The notes: generated from the letters alone by a model not told the origin. A stretch of DNA of 64,000 nt from Bacteroidaceae bacterium (GCA_017469525.1 JAFUGG010000013.1:221568-285567); one strand, 5' to 3'; shown: positions 29,131-37,312, counted from the first letter of the stretch. Translations and numbers: made by a program.

Positions 29131-29841
29131 TTATATTTGATTCATGTTCTTCAGTTGCATCATGTGAACGGCAACGAGGGCGGCTGTCTCTGTGCGGAGG
29201 CGGCTTCTTCCAAGGCTGACACTCTTGTAGCCATGTTCCATTGCCAACTTCACCTCCTCCATGCTGAAGTCTCCTTCGGGGCCTATCAGAACCGTTGAGG
29301 GTGTTTTTGGCTTTAAGACGTCAAAGAGGTAGTCTTTTGGCAAATCATAGCAGTGGCAGATGAACTTGTCACCCTCTCTGTCCTGATTGATGAAATCCTT
29401 GAAGCGGGTCATGCCATTCAGCTTCGGGAGAAAGGCTTTGTGGCTCTGCTTCATGGCAGAGACGAGTATCTTGTCGATGCGTTCCTCCTTGACGACCTTG
29501 CGCTCGCTAAACTGTGTGTCGAGGAAGGTCAGCTCGTCGAAGCCTATCTCTGTGGCTTTCTCGGCAAACCACTCCACACGGTCCATCAGTTTCGTCGGTG
29601 CCATTGCCAAATGCAGATGCCCTGTCCAAGCAGGCTCCTGCGGCTCTGTCTCCTCGATGCGATAGGTGCAACGATGGTTTGTGACAGCGGTTATTACAGC
29701 CCTATAGAAGTTGCCTTTGCCATCCATCAGCCTTATCTCGTCCCCTATCCCGAGGCGCAGGACTTTGGCGGCATGGTGAGCCTCCTCCTGAGGAAGTTCG
29801 CCACTCACATCCGGGTCGTAGAAGAAACGCTCCTCTTTCAT
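29131..29841 (-). CDS. rsmE: 16S rRNA (uracil-1498-N3)-methyltransferase
   Basis: 236 residues, normal length. N-terminal PUA-like segment (EAHHAAKVLRLGIGDEIRLMDGKGNFYRA) and SPOUT knot with VLIGPEGDFSMEEV and SLGRSRLRTETAALVAV binding S-adenosylmethionine. Methylates U1498 of 16S rRNA. Its ATG directly abuts the stop of the MFS gene. Confidence 0.95.
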   Translation of the reverse strand: MKEERFFYDPDVSGELPQEEAHHAAKVLRLGIGDEIRLMDGKGNFYRAVITAVTNHRCTYRIEETEPQEPAWTGHLHLAMAPTKLMDRVEWFAEKATEIGFDELTFLDTQFSERKVVKEERIDKILVSAMKQSHKAFLPKLNGMTRFKDFINQDREGDKFICHCYDLPKDYLFDVLKPKTPSTVLIGPEGDFSMEEVKLAMEHGYKSVSLGRSRLRTETAALVAVHMMQLKNMNQI

Positions 29842-31116
29842 TTACTTTTCCTTGATATGTTTGTAGCGGAAGAGAATGGCAAAAAGCACAGCCACGACGA
29901 GGGCGTAGGCTGCAAAGATGTACCAGCACGTCTGCCAGTCTCCGAGCATATAGGACTCACCTTTAACCATTTCGCTATGTGTGTAGTGGTTTACGACCAT
30001 GCCGGCAAGCAACATACCTATTGAGGCTCCCAAGCCGTTGGTCATCATCATAAACAACCCCTGTGCACTACTGCGGATGTTCAGGTCTGTCTCTTGGTCA
30101 ACAAATAGTGAACCGCTGATATTGAAAAAGTCAAAGGCTATGCCATATACAATCATGGAGAGGACGAGCAGGATAACGCCCGGGAAGCCAGGATTACCTA
30201 TGGCAAAGAAGCCGAAACGAAATACCCAAGCAAACATTGACATCAGCATGACTATCTTGATGCCAAAGCGCTTCAGGAAGAAGGGTATGATCAGGATGCA
30301 CAGTGTCTCACTCATTTGCGAGAGGGAGATAAGAGTATTGGCGTGTTGTACTCCGAAAGTATCCGAAAAAGCTTCTTCTGCTCCGAATGATGCAATGAAG
30401 GGATTGGCATAGCCATTGGTAATCTGAAGGGCCGAGCCTAATAGCATGGAGAAGATGAAGAAGATGGCCATCTTCCTTTGTTTGAAGAGTGTGAAGGCTC
30501 GCAGTCCCAAGGCATCAACCAGGCTGGCGGCCTTCTTTGTCTTATCTATCTTGCAGGCTGGCATCGTCAGTGCATAGAAAGCCATGATGATGCTCAGCAC
30601 ACCAGAGACGGCAAACTGCCAAGGTTTGTCTTGGAGGCCACTCCAGTCGACACATAGCATAGAGATGATGAAGCCGACAGTTCCCCACACACGGATGGGC
30701 GGGAAGGACTTCACGGTATCGAGACCTGCTCCTTCCAATACAGCATATGCCACGCTATTGGTCAGTGCAATGGTGGGCATGTAGAAGGCAACGCTAAGTG
30801 TATAGAGCCCGAAAAGAGTGCCGAAGTCGGCATTTGCTCCTGCGCTATTGCCATAGAAAGCAGCAGCGCACATAGCAATGCCTGCGACAAATTGGCAAAA
30901 GGAAAGTGTCTTTTGTGCCTGAACCCAGCGGTCGGCAACAATGCCCATAAGGGCAGGCATGAACAGCGACACAAAGCCTTGCACGCTATAGAAATAAGAA
31001 ATGTGGTCTCCTAAACCAGCTGTATTGAGATAACGCGACATGCAGGTTAGGTAGGCTCCCCAGATGGCAAACTCCAGGAAGTTGAGAATGATTAGACGTA
31101 CTTTGATGTTCAACAT
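29842..31116 (-). CDS. MFS nucleoside transporter, NupG-like
   Basis: 424 residues, about 12 membrane helices. The N-terminus (NFLEFAIWGAYLTCMSRYL) and VRVWGT-like PPIRVWGTVGFIISML match the nucleoside:H+ symporter family of MFS. Imports purine or pyrimidine nucleosides in characterised members; exact specificity not visible. First gene of the long minus-strand group; its upstream region is the hairpin-rich repeat at 31178-31326. Confidence 0.85.
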   Translation of the reverse strand: MLNIKVRLIILNFLEFAIWGAYLTCMSRYLNTAGLGDHISYFYSVQGFVSLFMPALMGIVADRWVQAQKTLSFCQFVAGIAMCAAAFYGNSAGANADFGTLFGLYTLSVAFYMPTIALTNSVAYAVLEGAGLDTVKSFPPIRVWGTVGFIISMLCVDWSGLQDKPWQFAVSGVLSIIMAFYALTMPACKIDKTKKAASLVDALGLRAFTLFKQRKMAIFFIFSMLLGSALQITNGYANPFIASFGAEEAFSDTFGVQHANTLISLSQMSETLCILIIPFFLKRFGIKIVMLMSMFAWVFRFGFFAIGNPGFPGVILLVLSMIVYGIAFDFFNISGSLFVDQETDLNIRSSAQGLFMMMTNGLGASIGMLLAGMVVNHYTHSEMVKGESYMLGDWQTCWYIFAAYALVVAVLFAILFRYKHIKEK

Positions 31117-31177
31117 ATCATTTACTATTTACGATTTATTCACTATTTAATTGAAGTTTCGCAAGCTTTGCTTGCTT

Positions 31178-31326
31178 GGAAGTTAAAGAAGTTATGCCGC
31201 TTCGCGGCGGGAGTTAAAGAAGTTAAAGACGTTACCTTTGCCCCTTGAAGCGTATAACCTCACAAAACAATCGTCTTTAACTTCCGTGGCCAAGGCCACA
31301 TAACTCCTTTAACTTCTTTAACTTCC
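31178..31326. repeat. Composite inverted repeat with two GC hairpins
   Basis: Arms built from ggaagttaaagaagtta (left, with a second copy at about 31209) are matched by taacttctttaacttcc on the right and by cgtctttaacttcc in the middle. Inside sit two perfect small hairpins, gccgc-ttc-gcggc (31196-31208) and gtggcc-aa-ggccac (31286-31299). A third, gcaagc-ttt-gcttgc, lies just left of the element. It fills most of the 273-bp gap between rlmI and the MFS gene. Looks like a dispersed MITE-like or REP-like element; no coding potential. Confidence 0.7.
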
Positions 31327-31389
31327 ATTACATCCGAAACTTGAATAATTTAACTATTTACATTCCCCATTAAGGGGGTTAGGGAGGCC

Positions 31390-32718
31390 TTACTCCACAT
31401 ACAGCACCAATCCTTTGAGGTATTCGCCTTCGGGATGGTAGATGTTGATGGGATGGTCGGCTGGCTGGTGGAGCTGATGGAGGATGTGGACCTTCCGCTT
31501 TGCCATTGCTGCGGCAGTGAAGACTGCCATGCGGAACTGGTCTTTATTGACAGCTTGCGAGCAGCTGAAGGTGAAGAGGATGCCGCCTGGCTGTATCATC
31601 TCGAAAGCCTTTGCGTTGAGTTTTGTGTAGCCACGAAGGGCGTTGCGAAGGGCATCCTTGTGCTTGGCAAAGGCGGGCGGGTCGAGGATGATGAGATCAT
31701 AAAGACATTTACCATTTGACGATTTACCATTTACCATTTCCTCCCCTTTGGGGGAGATAGAGGGGGGCTCCTCCATGAACTTGAAGGCATCCTCGGCAAA
31801 AGCTTTATGGCGAGTATCGCCGGGGAAATTCAGTTCAATGTTGGCATCGACGAGCTCTATTGCTTTTGCGCTGCTATCTACGGAATGCACCAGCTCTGCC
31901 CCACCCCGCATGGCATAGACGCTGAAGCCGCCGGTGTAGCAGAACATGTTGAGCACCCTGCGGCCCTTGGCATAATGCTCGACGAGCGAACGGTTGTCGC
32001 GCTGGTCCACGAAGAAACCTGTCTTCTGGCCTTTCAGCCAGTCGATGTGGAACATCAGTCCGTTCTCGCGGGCCACATCATCACATTTACAATTTGACAA
32101 TTTACTATTTACAATATCTTCTTCGCCACTTGCTTCTTTATAGAGGAAACCGTTCTTGGATGTTTCAACACCAAGGTGCGCTTCTGATGCACCGAGCTCC
32201 TGTCCGAGCTGAGCCTTGAAAGGAAGGGTCGTCTCGCTTTTGTAGTAGATGGCTTTGAGACTATCTCCCATGACTTCCCGAAGTGCCTGGGCCAACTCAT
32301 GGCGGCAGACGTGCATGCCGACGCTGTGTGCCTGCATGACGGCTGTGGTACCATAGATGTCGATGACCAGTCCGGGCAGGTTGTCGCCTTCGCCATGAAC
32401 GAGGCGATAGATATCGTTGTCTTCCCTTCCGGTCACACCAATGGTCCTGCGCACGTCGAGTGCTGTTGCCAGACGTTTCTGCCAGAAGGCCTGATTGATT
32501 GGCTGGCGCTTGAAGGTCAGCACGCGGACAGCTATGCTGCCTATCTGCCAATGTCCGATGGCGAGGAAACGTCCGTCGCTGGAAAGCACTTCCACGAGGT
32601 CGCCTTCCTCCAGCGGTTCCGCACTTTCGACGTGATGGATGGCACCGCTGAAAATCCAAGGATGGAAGCGCAGAAGGCTCTCTTCCTTACCTTTTCTTAG
32701 TATAATGGTCTTATTCAT
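31390..32718 (-). CDS. rlmI: 23S rRNA (cytosine-C5)-methyltransferase RlmI-like, with two in-frame repeat insertions
   Basis: 442 residues from ATG 32718. N-terminal PUA domain (RFHPWIFSGAIHHVE), a central domain, and a Rossmann methyltransferase with WLKGQKTGFFVDQRDNR, VLNMFCYTGGFSVYAM and the catalytic ILDPPAFAKHK; TFSCSQAV near the end. Family role: m5C methylation of 23S rRNA. Two low-complexity stretches interrupt conserved blocks: DIVNSKLSNCKCDD before ENGLMFHIDW and PPSISPKGEEMVNGKSSNGK before the DPP motif; both are translated intergenic-type repeats (see separate entries). Frame is intact throughout. Confidence 0.9.
   Translation of the reverse strand: MNKTIILRKGKEESLLRFHPWIFSGAIHHVESAEPLEEGDLVEVLSSDGRFLAIGHWQIGSIAVRVLTFKRQPINQAFWQKRLATALDVRRTIGVTGREDNDIYRLVHGEGDNLPGLVIDIYGTTAVMQAHSVGMHVCRHELAQALREVMGDSLKAIYYKSETTLPFKAQLGQELGASEAHLGVETSKNGFLYKEASGEEDIVNSKLSNCKCDDVARENGLMFHIDWLKGQKTGFFVDQRDNRSLVEHYAKGRRVLNMFCYTGGFSVYAMRGGAELVHSVDSSAKAIELVDANIELNFPGDTRHKAFAEDAFKFMEEPPSISPKGEEMVNGKSSNGKCLYDLIILDPPAFAKHKDALRNALRGYTKLNAKAFEMIQPGGILFTFSCSQAVNKDQFRMAVFTAAAMAKRKVHILHQLHQPADHPINIYHPEGEYLKGLVLYVE
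31705..31772. repeat. Intergenic-type repeat inserted in rlmI (copy 2)
   Basis: An AT-rich atttaccatttgacgattt tract followed by a G/C palindromic part (ctcccctttgggggag) lies in-frame in rlmI and encodes about 22 residues absent from RlmI relatives I know. Related AT-rich tracts lie at 15001-15040 and 42594-42632. Confidence 0.65.
32082..32115. repeat. Intergenic-type repeat inserted in rlmI (copy 1)
   Basis: Tract acatttacaatttgacaa and its continuation, in-frame in rlmI, encoding about 11-14 low-complexity residues just before the conserved FHIDWLKGQKTG block. Confidence 0.6.
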
Positions 32719-32776
32719 AAAACTTCTCAATTCAACTTTCTAACGGAGAGGCTTTAACTTTATAACTTTTCATTTT

Positions 32777-33391
32777 TCAACTTTCTAACACAGTTAGATT
32801 GTACCCTTCTTCCTGCATTCGCATCATCTCCTCGTAGAGCTGTATGCAGGCCCAGGCATCTGTGGCGGCGTAGAGTTTCTGGGCATCGCTGAGGTTGTCT
32901 GCTTCCCAGTTTGAGAGCTGTTGACCCTTGGTTATCTTGCCGCCCAGGATGTTGGCATAGAGCTTCTGCAGGCTCCTGTCTTGGATACCCATCTGGGCCG
33001 CGATGTTCTGGATGTCGATGAAAGTGCCCACGCGGAACTCCCTGCGAGCCAGGAGGCCATGCAGGTCGTCGTGCCACGAGAGACCAATCTTCTTCATCCG
33101 ATTGTCGCTAAGCAGCTTGACGAGACAATCCGGCAGGTCTATCCTGTTGAGCCTAAAGAGGAAGCACACTTCGCCGCTGCACACTTGCAGCAACGAGACC
33201 TTGTACGTCCTCCCTTTCTTGAACGACGGCCGCGTCTCGGTGTCGAAGCCCAGGATGGGTTGCTTCATGAGGTACTTCACAGCTCTCTTGGCCTCGTTTT
33301 CGCTGATGACGACCTCGATTTTCCCCGGGAAGAGCACTCGGGGCAGGTCGGCCACGAGGTTCTTGTCGAAGCGGTCAACGATCTTCTTCAT
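32777..33391 (-). CDS. 3'-5' exonuclease, DEDD (RNase D-like)
   Basis: 204 residues from ATG 33391 (MKKIVDRFDKN). The exonuclease motifs are visible: ExoI GFDTETRPSF, ExoII around LSWHDDLHGLL and ExoIII YAATDAWACIQLYEEM, placing it in the DEDDy class. Acts on RNA or DNA 3' ends; substrate unknown. The start overlaps the DUF5063 gene by 17 bases, and rlmI follows 58 bases later, so the three are probably one operon. Confidence 0.88.
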   Translation of the reverse strand: MKKIVDRFDKNLVADLPRVLFPGKIEVVISENEAKRAVKYLMKQPILGFDTETRPSFKKGRTYKVSLLQVCSGEVCFLFRLNRIDLPDCLVKLLSDNRMKKIGLSWHDDLHGLLARREFRVGTFIDIQNIAAQMGIQDRSLQKLYANILGGKITKGQQLSNWEADNLSDAQKLYAATDAWACIQLYEEMMRMQEEGYNLTVLES

Positions 33392-33908
33392 CGGCACCAG
33401 CGGGCAAGGTGTAACGGATGCGATGCAGCTGTCTGAGGGTGTCGAGCAGGGTCTGCCCCCAGTAGAGCTCGAAGTTCTCGCGAAGCTGCCAGAGGGCATC
33501 CTGCATACAGGGTTCGAGGCGCTGCTGATAGACAGCAACGAAGTTGCGCAGGGCCTGGTAGATGTCAGCCAGTCCTTCGCTCACCGACTGCCACCGGCTC
33601 TCGTCGGTCTGCATGTCCTCGTCCCAGACCAGCATCTCGTACTCATCGTGTTCGTGCAAGAGGCGATAGACACCATTGCGGACGAAGTTGTAGTCTTCCT
33701 CCGTCACCTGACCTTCTGGCACGAAGTCGCCTTCGGTCTCCACTTCCGGCAGTAGCTGTACCTTCATGTAGAGCAGCGGCAGTAGCTTGAGCAAGGTGCC
33801 AGCAAACACCTCTTCCGTCTGTTCTTCACTCTTTTCGAGCAATGCGCAGTACTGAGCCGCAACGGTGACGAACTCCAGCGTGTCGTGTGCATATATAGGG
33901 TTTTCCAT
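33375..33908 (-). CDS. DUF5063 family protein
   Basis: 177 residues from ATG 33908 (MENPIYAHDTLEFVTV); the frame stays open upstream across the promoter box. Mostly helical and acidic, no signal peptide. The family has no known function to me. It overlaps the exonuclease gene, so the pair is translationally coupled. Confidence 0.8.
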   Translation of the reverse strand: MENPIYAHDTLEFVTVAAQYCALLEKSEEQTEEVFAGTLLKLLPLLYMKVQLLPEVETEGDFVPEGQVTEEDYNFVRNGVYRLLHEHDEYEMLVWDEDMQTDESRWQSVSEGLADIYQALRNFVAVYQQRLEPCMQDALWQLRENFELYWGQTLLDTLRQLHRIRYTLPAGADEEDR

Positions 33909-33927
33909 TGGCTTATGAATTTGAGCG

Positions 33928-33935
33928 CAAAGATA
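33928..33935 (-). promoter_or_regulatory. -7 box for DUF5063-exonuclease-rlmI
   Basis: TATCTTTG on the minus strand, 19 bases upstream of the ATG at 33908. It rules out the longer open frame starting at 33983. Confidence 0.6.
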
Positions 33936-33984
33936 CGAATAAAAATTTAATATTGGAAAAGGAAAGAGGAAAAAGGAATTCAAA

Positions 33985-34077
33985 ATGAAGAAAGTGCACG
34001 AAAGACTACAACAATCCCCGCCACAGAGAAGCCGCAGCGGGGATTTTTGTATCTATAAGCCTGTTATCGTCCGCTAA
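33985..34077 (+). CDS. Possible 30-residue small ORF spanning a hairpin
   Basis: ATG at 33985 with a purine-rich AAGGAATT upstream, encoding a basic peptide beginning MKKVHERLQQ. The reading frame spans a strong hairpin (stem AATCCCCGC at 34012-34020 and GCGGGGATT at 34037-34045) followed by TTTTG, which could instead be a plus-strand terminator. There is no clear -7 box. It may be a small protein, a short RNA, or neither. Confidence 0.2.
   Translation: MKKVHERLQQSPPQRSRSGDFCIYKPVIVR
34012..34050 (+). terminator. Rho-independent terminator-like hairpin
   Basis: A perfect 9-bp GC-rich stem (AATCCCCGC/GCGGGGATT) followed by T-rich TTTTGT on the plus strand, though no plus-strand gene precedes it except the possible small ORF. 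On the minus strand it could end the degenerate gene at 34106. Confidence 0.5.
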
Positions 34078-34105
34078 GGACAACCGGTGAGGCCGCTTTG
34101 AATAC

Positions 34106-34792
34106 TCAGTTCTCTTCTTCCCACAGCTTGTCCAGCTTTGCCATCACATCATCGGTCAGCAACACTCCGGAGCCGCCTTTCCCCCACTCCACCTCGGGAA
34201 TGGCATCCTGCATTTTTTGGAGTGAGATATGAGGTGCAGCCCCTGGTTCCGCAGCACAGCAGCATATCATGTCCACGTACATGCGGCGCTTTTGGGAGCC
34301 GGCCCAGTCATCGCTGGGATAGGGGTCGGAGATGAACTGTCCGTTGAACACGATGCCAGCTTTGTCGTCGCCCACACGCATCATGTAGAACATGTCGCCC
34401 CTTCGTGCCTCTTCCCATTCACGGATGCTCCAGTTCATGCGGAACATGCCGTGCACCATGTCCTCCATACACGCCTCGTAGTCCTTCTCGGTGAACGAAC
34501 TGATGGTGGGGTTCCAGCAGTTCCAGAAAGGTCAGCGAGTCCTTGATGGCATAGGGGAACTCACCGCCGTGGTAGTAATAGCAGCCGTGGAAGGTCTCGG
34601 GCGTCTCGTCTGTCACCAGCACCAGATTGCCCTGGACGTTCTCCAGGAAGAAGTTCTGGTTGTCCTCGTCAATGCCGACGATGAGATGTGTAATCTCGCC
34701 CCGGCGTACCTACCCAATCAGTTCGCCGTCCACGCCGATGGATACAACCTTCTCGTTCGTGTCAACGTCTTTGTTCTTGTCTTCAGCATCCA
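34106..34792 (-). pseudogene. Degenerate hypothetical gene (nonsense codon and frameshift)
   Basis: Reads from ATG 34792 (MDAEDKNKDVDTNEKVV) to an in-frame TAG at 34710-34712 after GELIG, resumes in the same frame (VRRGEITHLIVGIDEDNQN, FHGCYYYHGGEFPYAIKDSL), then needs one base shift, most simply in the AAA at 34526-34528, to continue as NPTISSFTEKDYEACMEDMV to the stop at 34106. The 120-residue 3' part is intact and acidic (VEWGKGGSGVLLTDD). No family recognised. Two separate lesions argue for real decay rather than one sequencing error. Confidence 0.6.
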
Positions 34793-34882
34793 TAATCCAA
34801 TAAGTTTTTAGTTATCTGCGCTCCAAAGTAACGATTTATTTTTTTGATTGCAACTACTTCTCGAGCAAAAACCTCACGGTTT

Positions 34883-36007
34883 TTACTTTGCACCCTTTCT
34901 TCTATTACATTCCACGCAGAGCATCTGGCAGTTCTCGATAACGGTGCGCCCGCCGTCGCGCCAAGGCGTGATGTGGTCTCCCTCCATGAACTCGAAGTCA
35001 TATTCCTTGCCACAGATGGGGCAAATGTGCTGTTGCTTCTCCCAAACGGCCAGCTTGATGTCTTCGGGGAAGGCGCGAAGGTCGAGATAGTGCTCATCAC
35101 CTGTCAGTACGTAGGGGATGATGCCAGCAGGCTTCTGTATCTCACTGTCGCGCATCAGGGAGGAGATACGTTGGGCGAGGCTGACCGTGTCGAGCGTCGA
35201 AGCGCCGAATCTATCGTAGAGCTCTGCCCAGTTGAGGCCTTTCATTATCTTCTTGAACTTCCTCATGTCGAAGTTCGTCTGTGCCCAGTTGAGTACGGTC
35301 TGGAAGTAAGTCCAGAGGTTGTTGGCATTGGGGTCGTGCTGATGGTCGGCCATGTAGCCTTTGACGGTTTGCCGATGGCCGCCTCTCGTCTCGTGCTCAG
35401 CCATCCATTCGAGGGCTTTGCGGAGGAAGTCCTGACGGATGGGTGTGCCGTTGACGAGGTCTTTGCCCAAGCGAGCGCCGCCGCTGTTTGTCTTCGAGAA
35501 GTGGCGTTTGGCATCCGAGACGAAAGGTCCGGCAAAGACAGCGTTGTTTATCTCCTGGTCGTTCAGTACCTTGCCGGCGATGTTGATGGTCTGAAACCAA
35601 TCGAGCTTCTCGCTTGCCTCGCCCTGACAGACATAGATGTCGAGCTTGTAGTCAAGTATCTTCTTTTGGATGTCGGCAGGCTGATTGTGGAAGTTCTTGA
35701 AGTCGATGGAGAAGTGCCCTGCATAGTATTCGCAGATGGAGATGGTGCGCTGCTGTCCGTCCATCACTTCGTAGGGGCAGTCGGCATCGTCGCTTCGCTT
35801 GACCCAGTACATGATGTTCAGCGGGTAATCGTTCAGCACGGTCGTGATGACGGCCTGCTGTTCCTTTTCGTTGTAGATGAACTCGCGCTGATAAGGCGGA
35901 CGGATGTCGAGCAAGCCGCCGTAGCCTCGCACGCCCAGCTCGTCGTTGTTGATGTAGCCTTCCACTATCTCGCGGACGGTCACTTGCTTTTTCTCTATTG
36001 TCATCAT
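34883..36007 (-). CDS. DUF262 (GmrSD-like) protein with C-terminal HNH nuclease
   Basis: 374 residues from ATG 36007 (MMTIEKKQVT); an ATG three bases later is equally possible. The N-terminal DUF262/ParB-like nucleotide-handling domain shows RPPYQREF (36-43) and DGQQRT (83-88); the C-terminus is an HNH endonuclease with CPICG, GDHITPW and CVECN zinc/metal residues. Proteins of this build act as restriction nucleases, some needing NTP. Starts four bases after the methyltransferase stop, which strongly suggests a restriction-modification pair. Confidence 0.88.
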   Translation of the reverse strand: MMTIEKKQVTVREIVEGYINNDELGVRGYGGLLDIRPPYQREFIYNEKEQQAVITTVLNDYPLNIMYWVKRSDDADCPYEVMDGQQRTISICEYYAGHFSIDFKNFHNQPADIQKKILDYKLDIYVCQGEASEKLDWFQTINIAGKVLNDQEINNAVFAGPFVSDAKRHFSKTNSGGARLGKDLVNGTPIRQDFLRKALEWMAEHETRGGHRQTVKGYMADHQHDPNANNLWTYFQTVLNWAQTNFDMRKFKKIMKGLNWAELYDRFGASTLDTVSLAQRISSLMRDSEIQKPAGIIPYVLTGDEHYLDLRAFPEDIKLAVWEKQQHICPICGKEYDFEFMEGDHITPWRDGGRTVIENCQMLCVECNRRKGAK

Positions 36008-36011
36008 AGGT

Positions 36012-37028
36012 TTATGTGGTTTGAGGATGTTTGTTGCGAATGAGGATGCGAAAGTATGGACACTTCCCATTTATGCTTAAGTCTTTATCGTCATTCCCTT
36101 TTCGGAACCTGATTATCTCGAATTGTTCTGGGTTGTACTTGTCAAGGAACGTAATTGGCACTCCCATGACTCCAGGGTAATCACAAGGAATGTCTTGTGT
36201 CCTATCTACATTAATGGCGTCGTAATTGTCATACAGGGGATAGTCTTCAGGAGAATAATGTCGAACCAAATCCATTTCTTCGTTTCTTTTGGGGATTTCA
36301 AGATTAGTAAACCAATTAACTCCAGACACTCTTATCATGTCCTTTTTATGGTCGCCCGCCGTCGCAATGTCCTCATAAGGAGAGAAGAAATGTGCTGCTC
36401 CCCCCTTAAATCCATAGCCAAGCCAAATTATGTTCTCCTTAATAAGAGGGAATACTTCTTTGTATGTAATCGCATTTTGATGGCCAACAATTAAGAACTT
36501 CTTCCCGTACTCCATGAGTTGTCCGATGTATTCCCTGAAGAGTGAGAAAGGCGGGTTGGTAACAACGATGTCGGCTTGCTTCAGCAGTTCGATGCACTCT
36601 GCGCTGCGGAAGTCGCCATGCTGTTTGAGCAGGGAGATGGCGTTCTTGTCGTTCCTGAGCAGATACTGCACGTCTGCCAAGTCGACTGCACCATCGCCGT
36701 TTAAGTCCTTTACTTCCGTTATCTCGACCTTATAGGCAATCTTCTTTGGGTCGTCGGTGAAATTGCCGAAGTCGAGCAGGAGTTCGTTACCTTGCACGGG
36801 CGAACCGTCGAAACAGGTACAGATAAGCTTCTTCAAGCCCAGTTGGTTGAAGTTCAGGGCAAAGTACTTGAAGAAGTTGCTCTCATAAGGGTCGTCGCAG
36901 TTGCAAAGCACGACCTTGCCACGGAAGTGCGGCCAGTAGTGTTGCAGTTCGCGCTCAATGTCTGCCATCTGCGTGTAGAACTCATCCTTCTTCGCCGCCA
37001 TCGCGGCACTCATGTTCTTGTTAGCCAT
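36012..37028 (-). CDS. EcoRI-type adenine-specific DNA methyltransferase
   Basis: 338 residues from ATG 37028 (MANKNMSAAM); an in-frame ATG at 37043 would add five residues. The N6-adenine catalytic motif is NPPF (158-161), with CDDPYESNFFKYFALNFNQLGLKKLICTCF near the N-terminus resembling the SAM-binding region. Residues 108-120 (DLNGDGAVDLADV) match an EF-hand/dockerin calcium loop, unusual inside a DNA methyltransferase. Likely protects sites cut by the downstream DUF262-HNH protein. Preceded by a structured leader of about 270 bases. Confidence 0.88.
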   Translation of the reverse strand: MANKNMSAAMAAKKDEFYTQMADIERELQHYWPHFRGKVVLCNCDDPYESNFFKYFALNFNQLGLKKLICTCFDGSPVQGNELLLDFGNFTDDPKKIAYKVEITEVKDLNGDGAVDLADVQYLLRNDKNAISLLKQHGDFRSAECIELLKQADIVVTNPPFSLFREYIGQLMEYGKKFLIVGHQNAITYKEVFPLIKENIIWLGYGFKGGAAHFFSPYEDIATAGDHKKDMIRVSGVNWFTNLEIPKRNEEMDLVRHYSPEDYPLYDNYDAINVDRTQDIPCDYPGVMGVPITFLDKYNPEQFEIIRFRKGNDDKDLSINGKCPYFRILIRNKHPQTT

Positions 37029-37043
37029 ACATACACCATGCAT

Positions 37044-37308
37044 TGTGCGTATTGCTTATCTTCGGAGGCGAGTATCTACAACAAAAAGCACGGACGAAAA
37101 TCTCATCCATGCTCTGAGGTTGTAGGATACCCACCAAACCGGATAAGTCACGCCCATGCACAATGCACAGACATTTGCGACTTATTCTTTCGGTTTGATT
37201 TTTGAAACTTCCTACATTTCAGAGCAATTCCGAATAACAGCAAACGCTTGTTAATACTTCCAATAAGATCTGAAGGGCACCTCCGCTGAGGTATTTCATG
37301 CCCATTCG
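37044..37308 (-). ncRNA. Structured leader RNA of the methyltransferase gene
   Basis: From the -7 box to the gene, the minus-strand RNA can form consecutive hairpins: GGGCA..UGCCC with inner CCUC/GAGG; an AAACCG..AUAAGUC stem pairing with GACUUAU..CGGUUU; and a long GUAUC-UACAAC/GUUGUA-GAUAC stem capped by AGCAUGGA/UCCGUGCU. GCAUUGUGC in the loop of the second (37158-37166) is perfectly complementary to GCACAAUGC at 37040-37048, right at the start region, allowing a pseudoknot. Could be a cis-regulator or an independent sRNA; I do not recognise a named family. Confidence 0.4.
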
Positions 37309-37312
37309 CTTG

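Noticed and set aside
31178..31326. Insertion sequence
   Set aside because: No transposase frame or target duplication is visible; only short inverted repeats, so it is listed as a repeat.
37044..37308. tmRNA, RNase P or SRP RNA
   Set aside because: None of the conserved cores of these RNAs is visible (for example the RNase P GAGGAAAGTC region); left as an unnamed structured leader.
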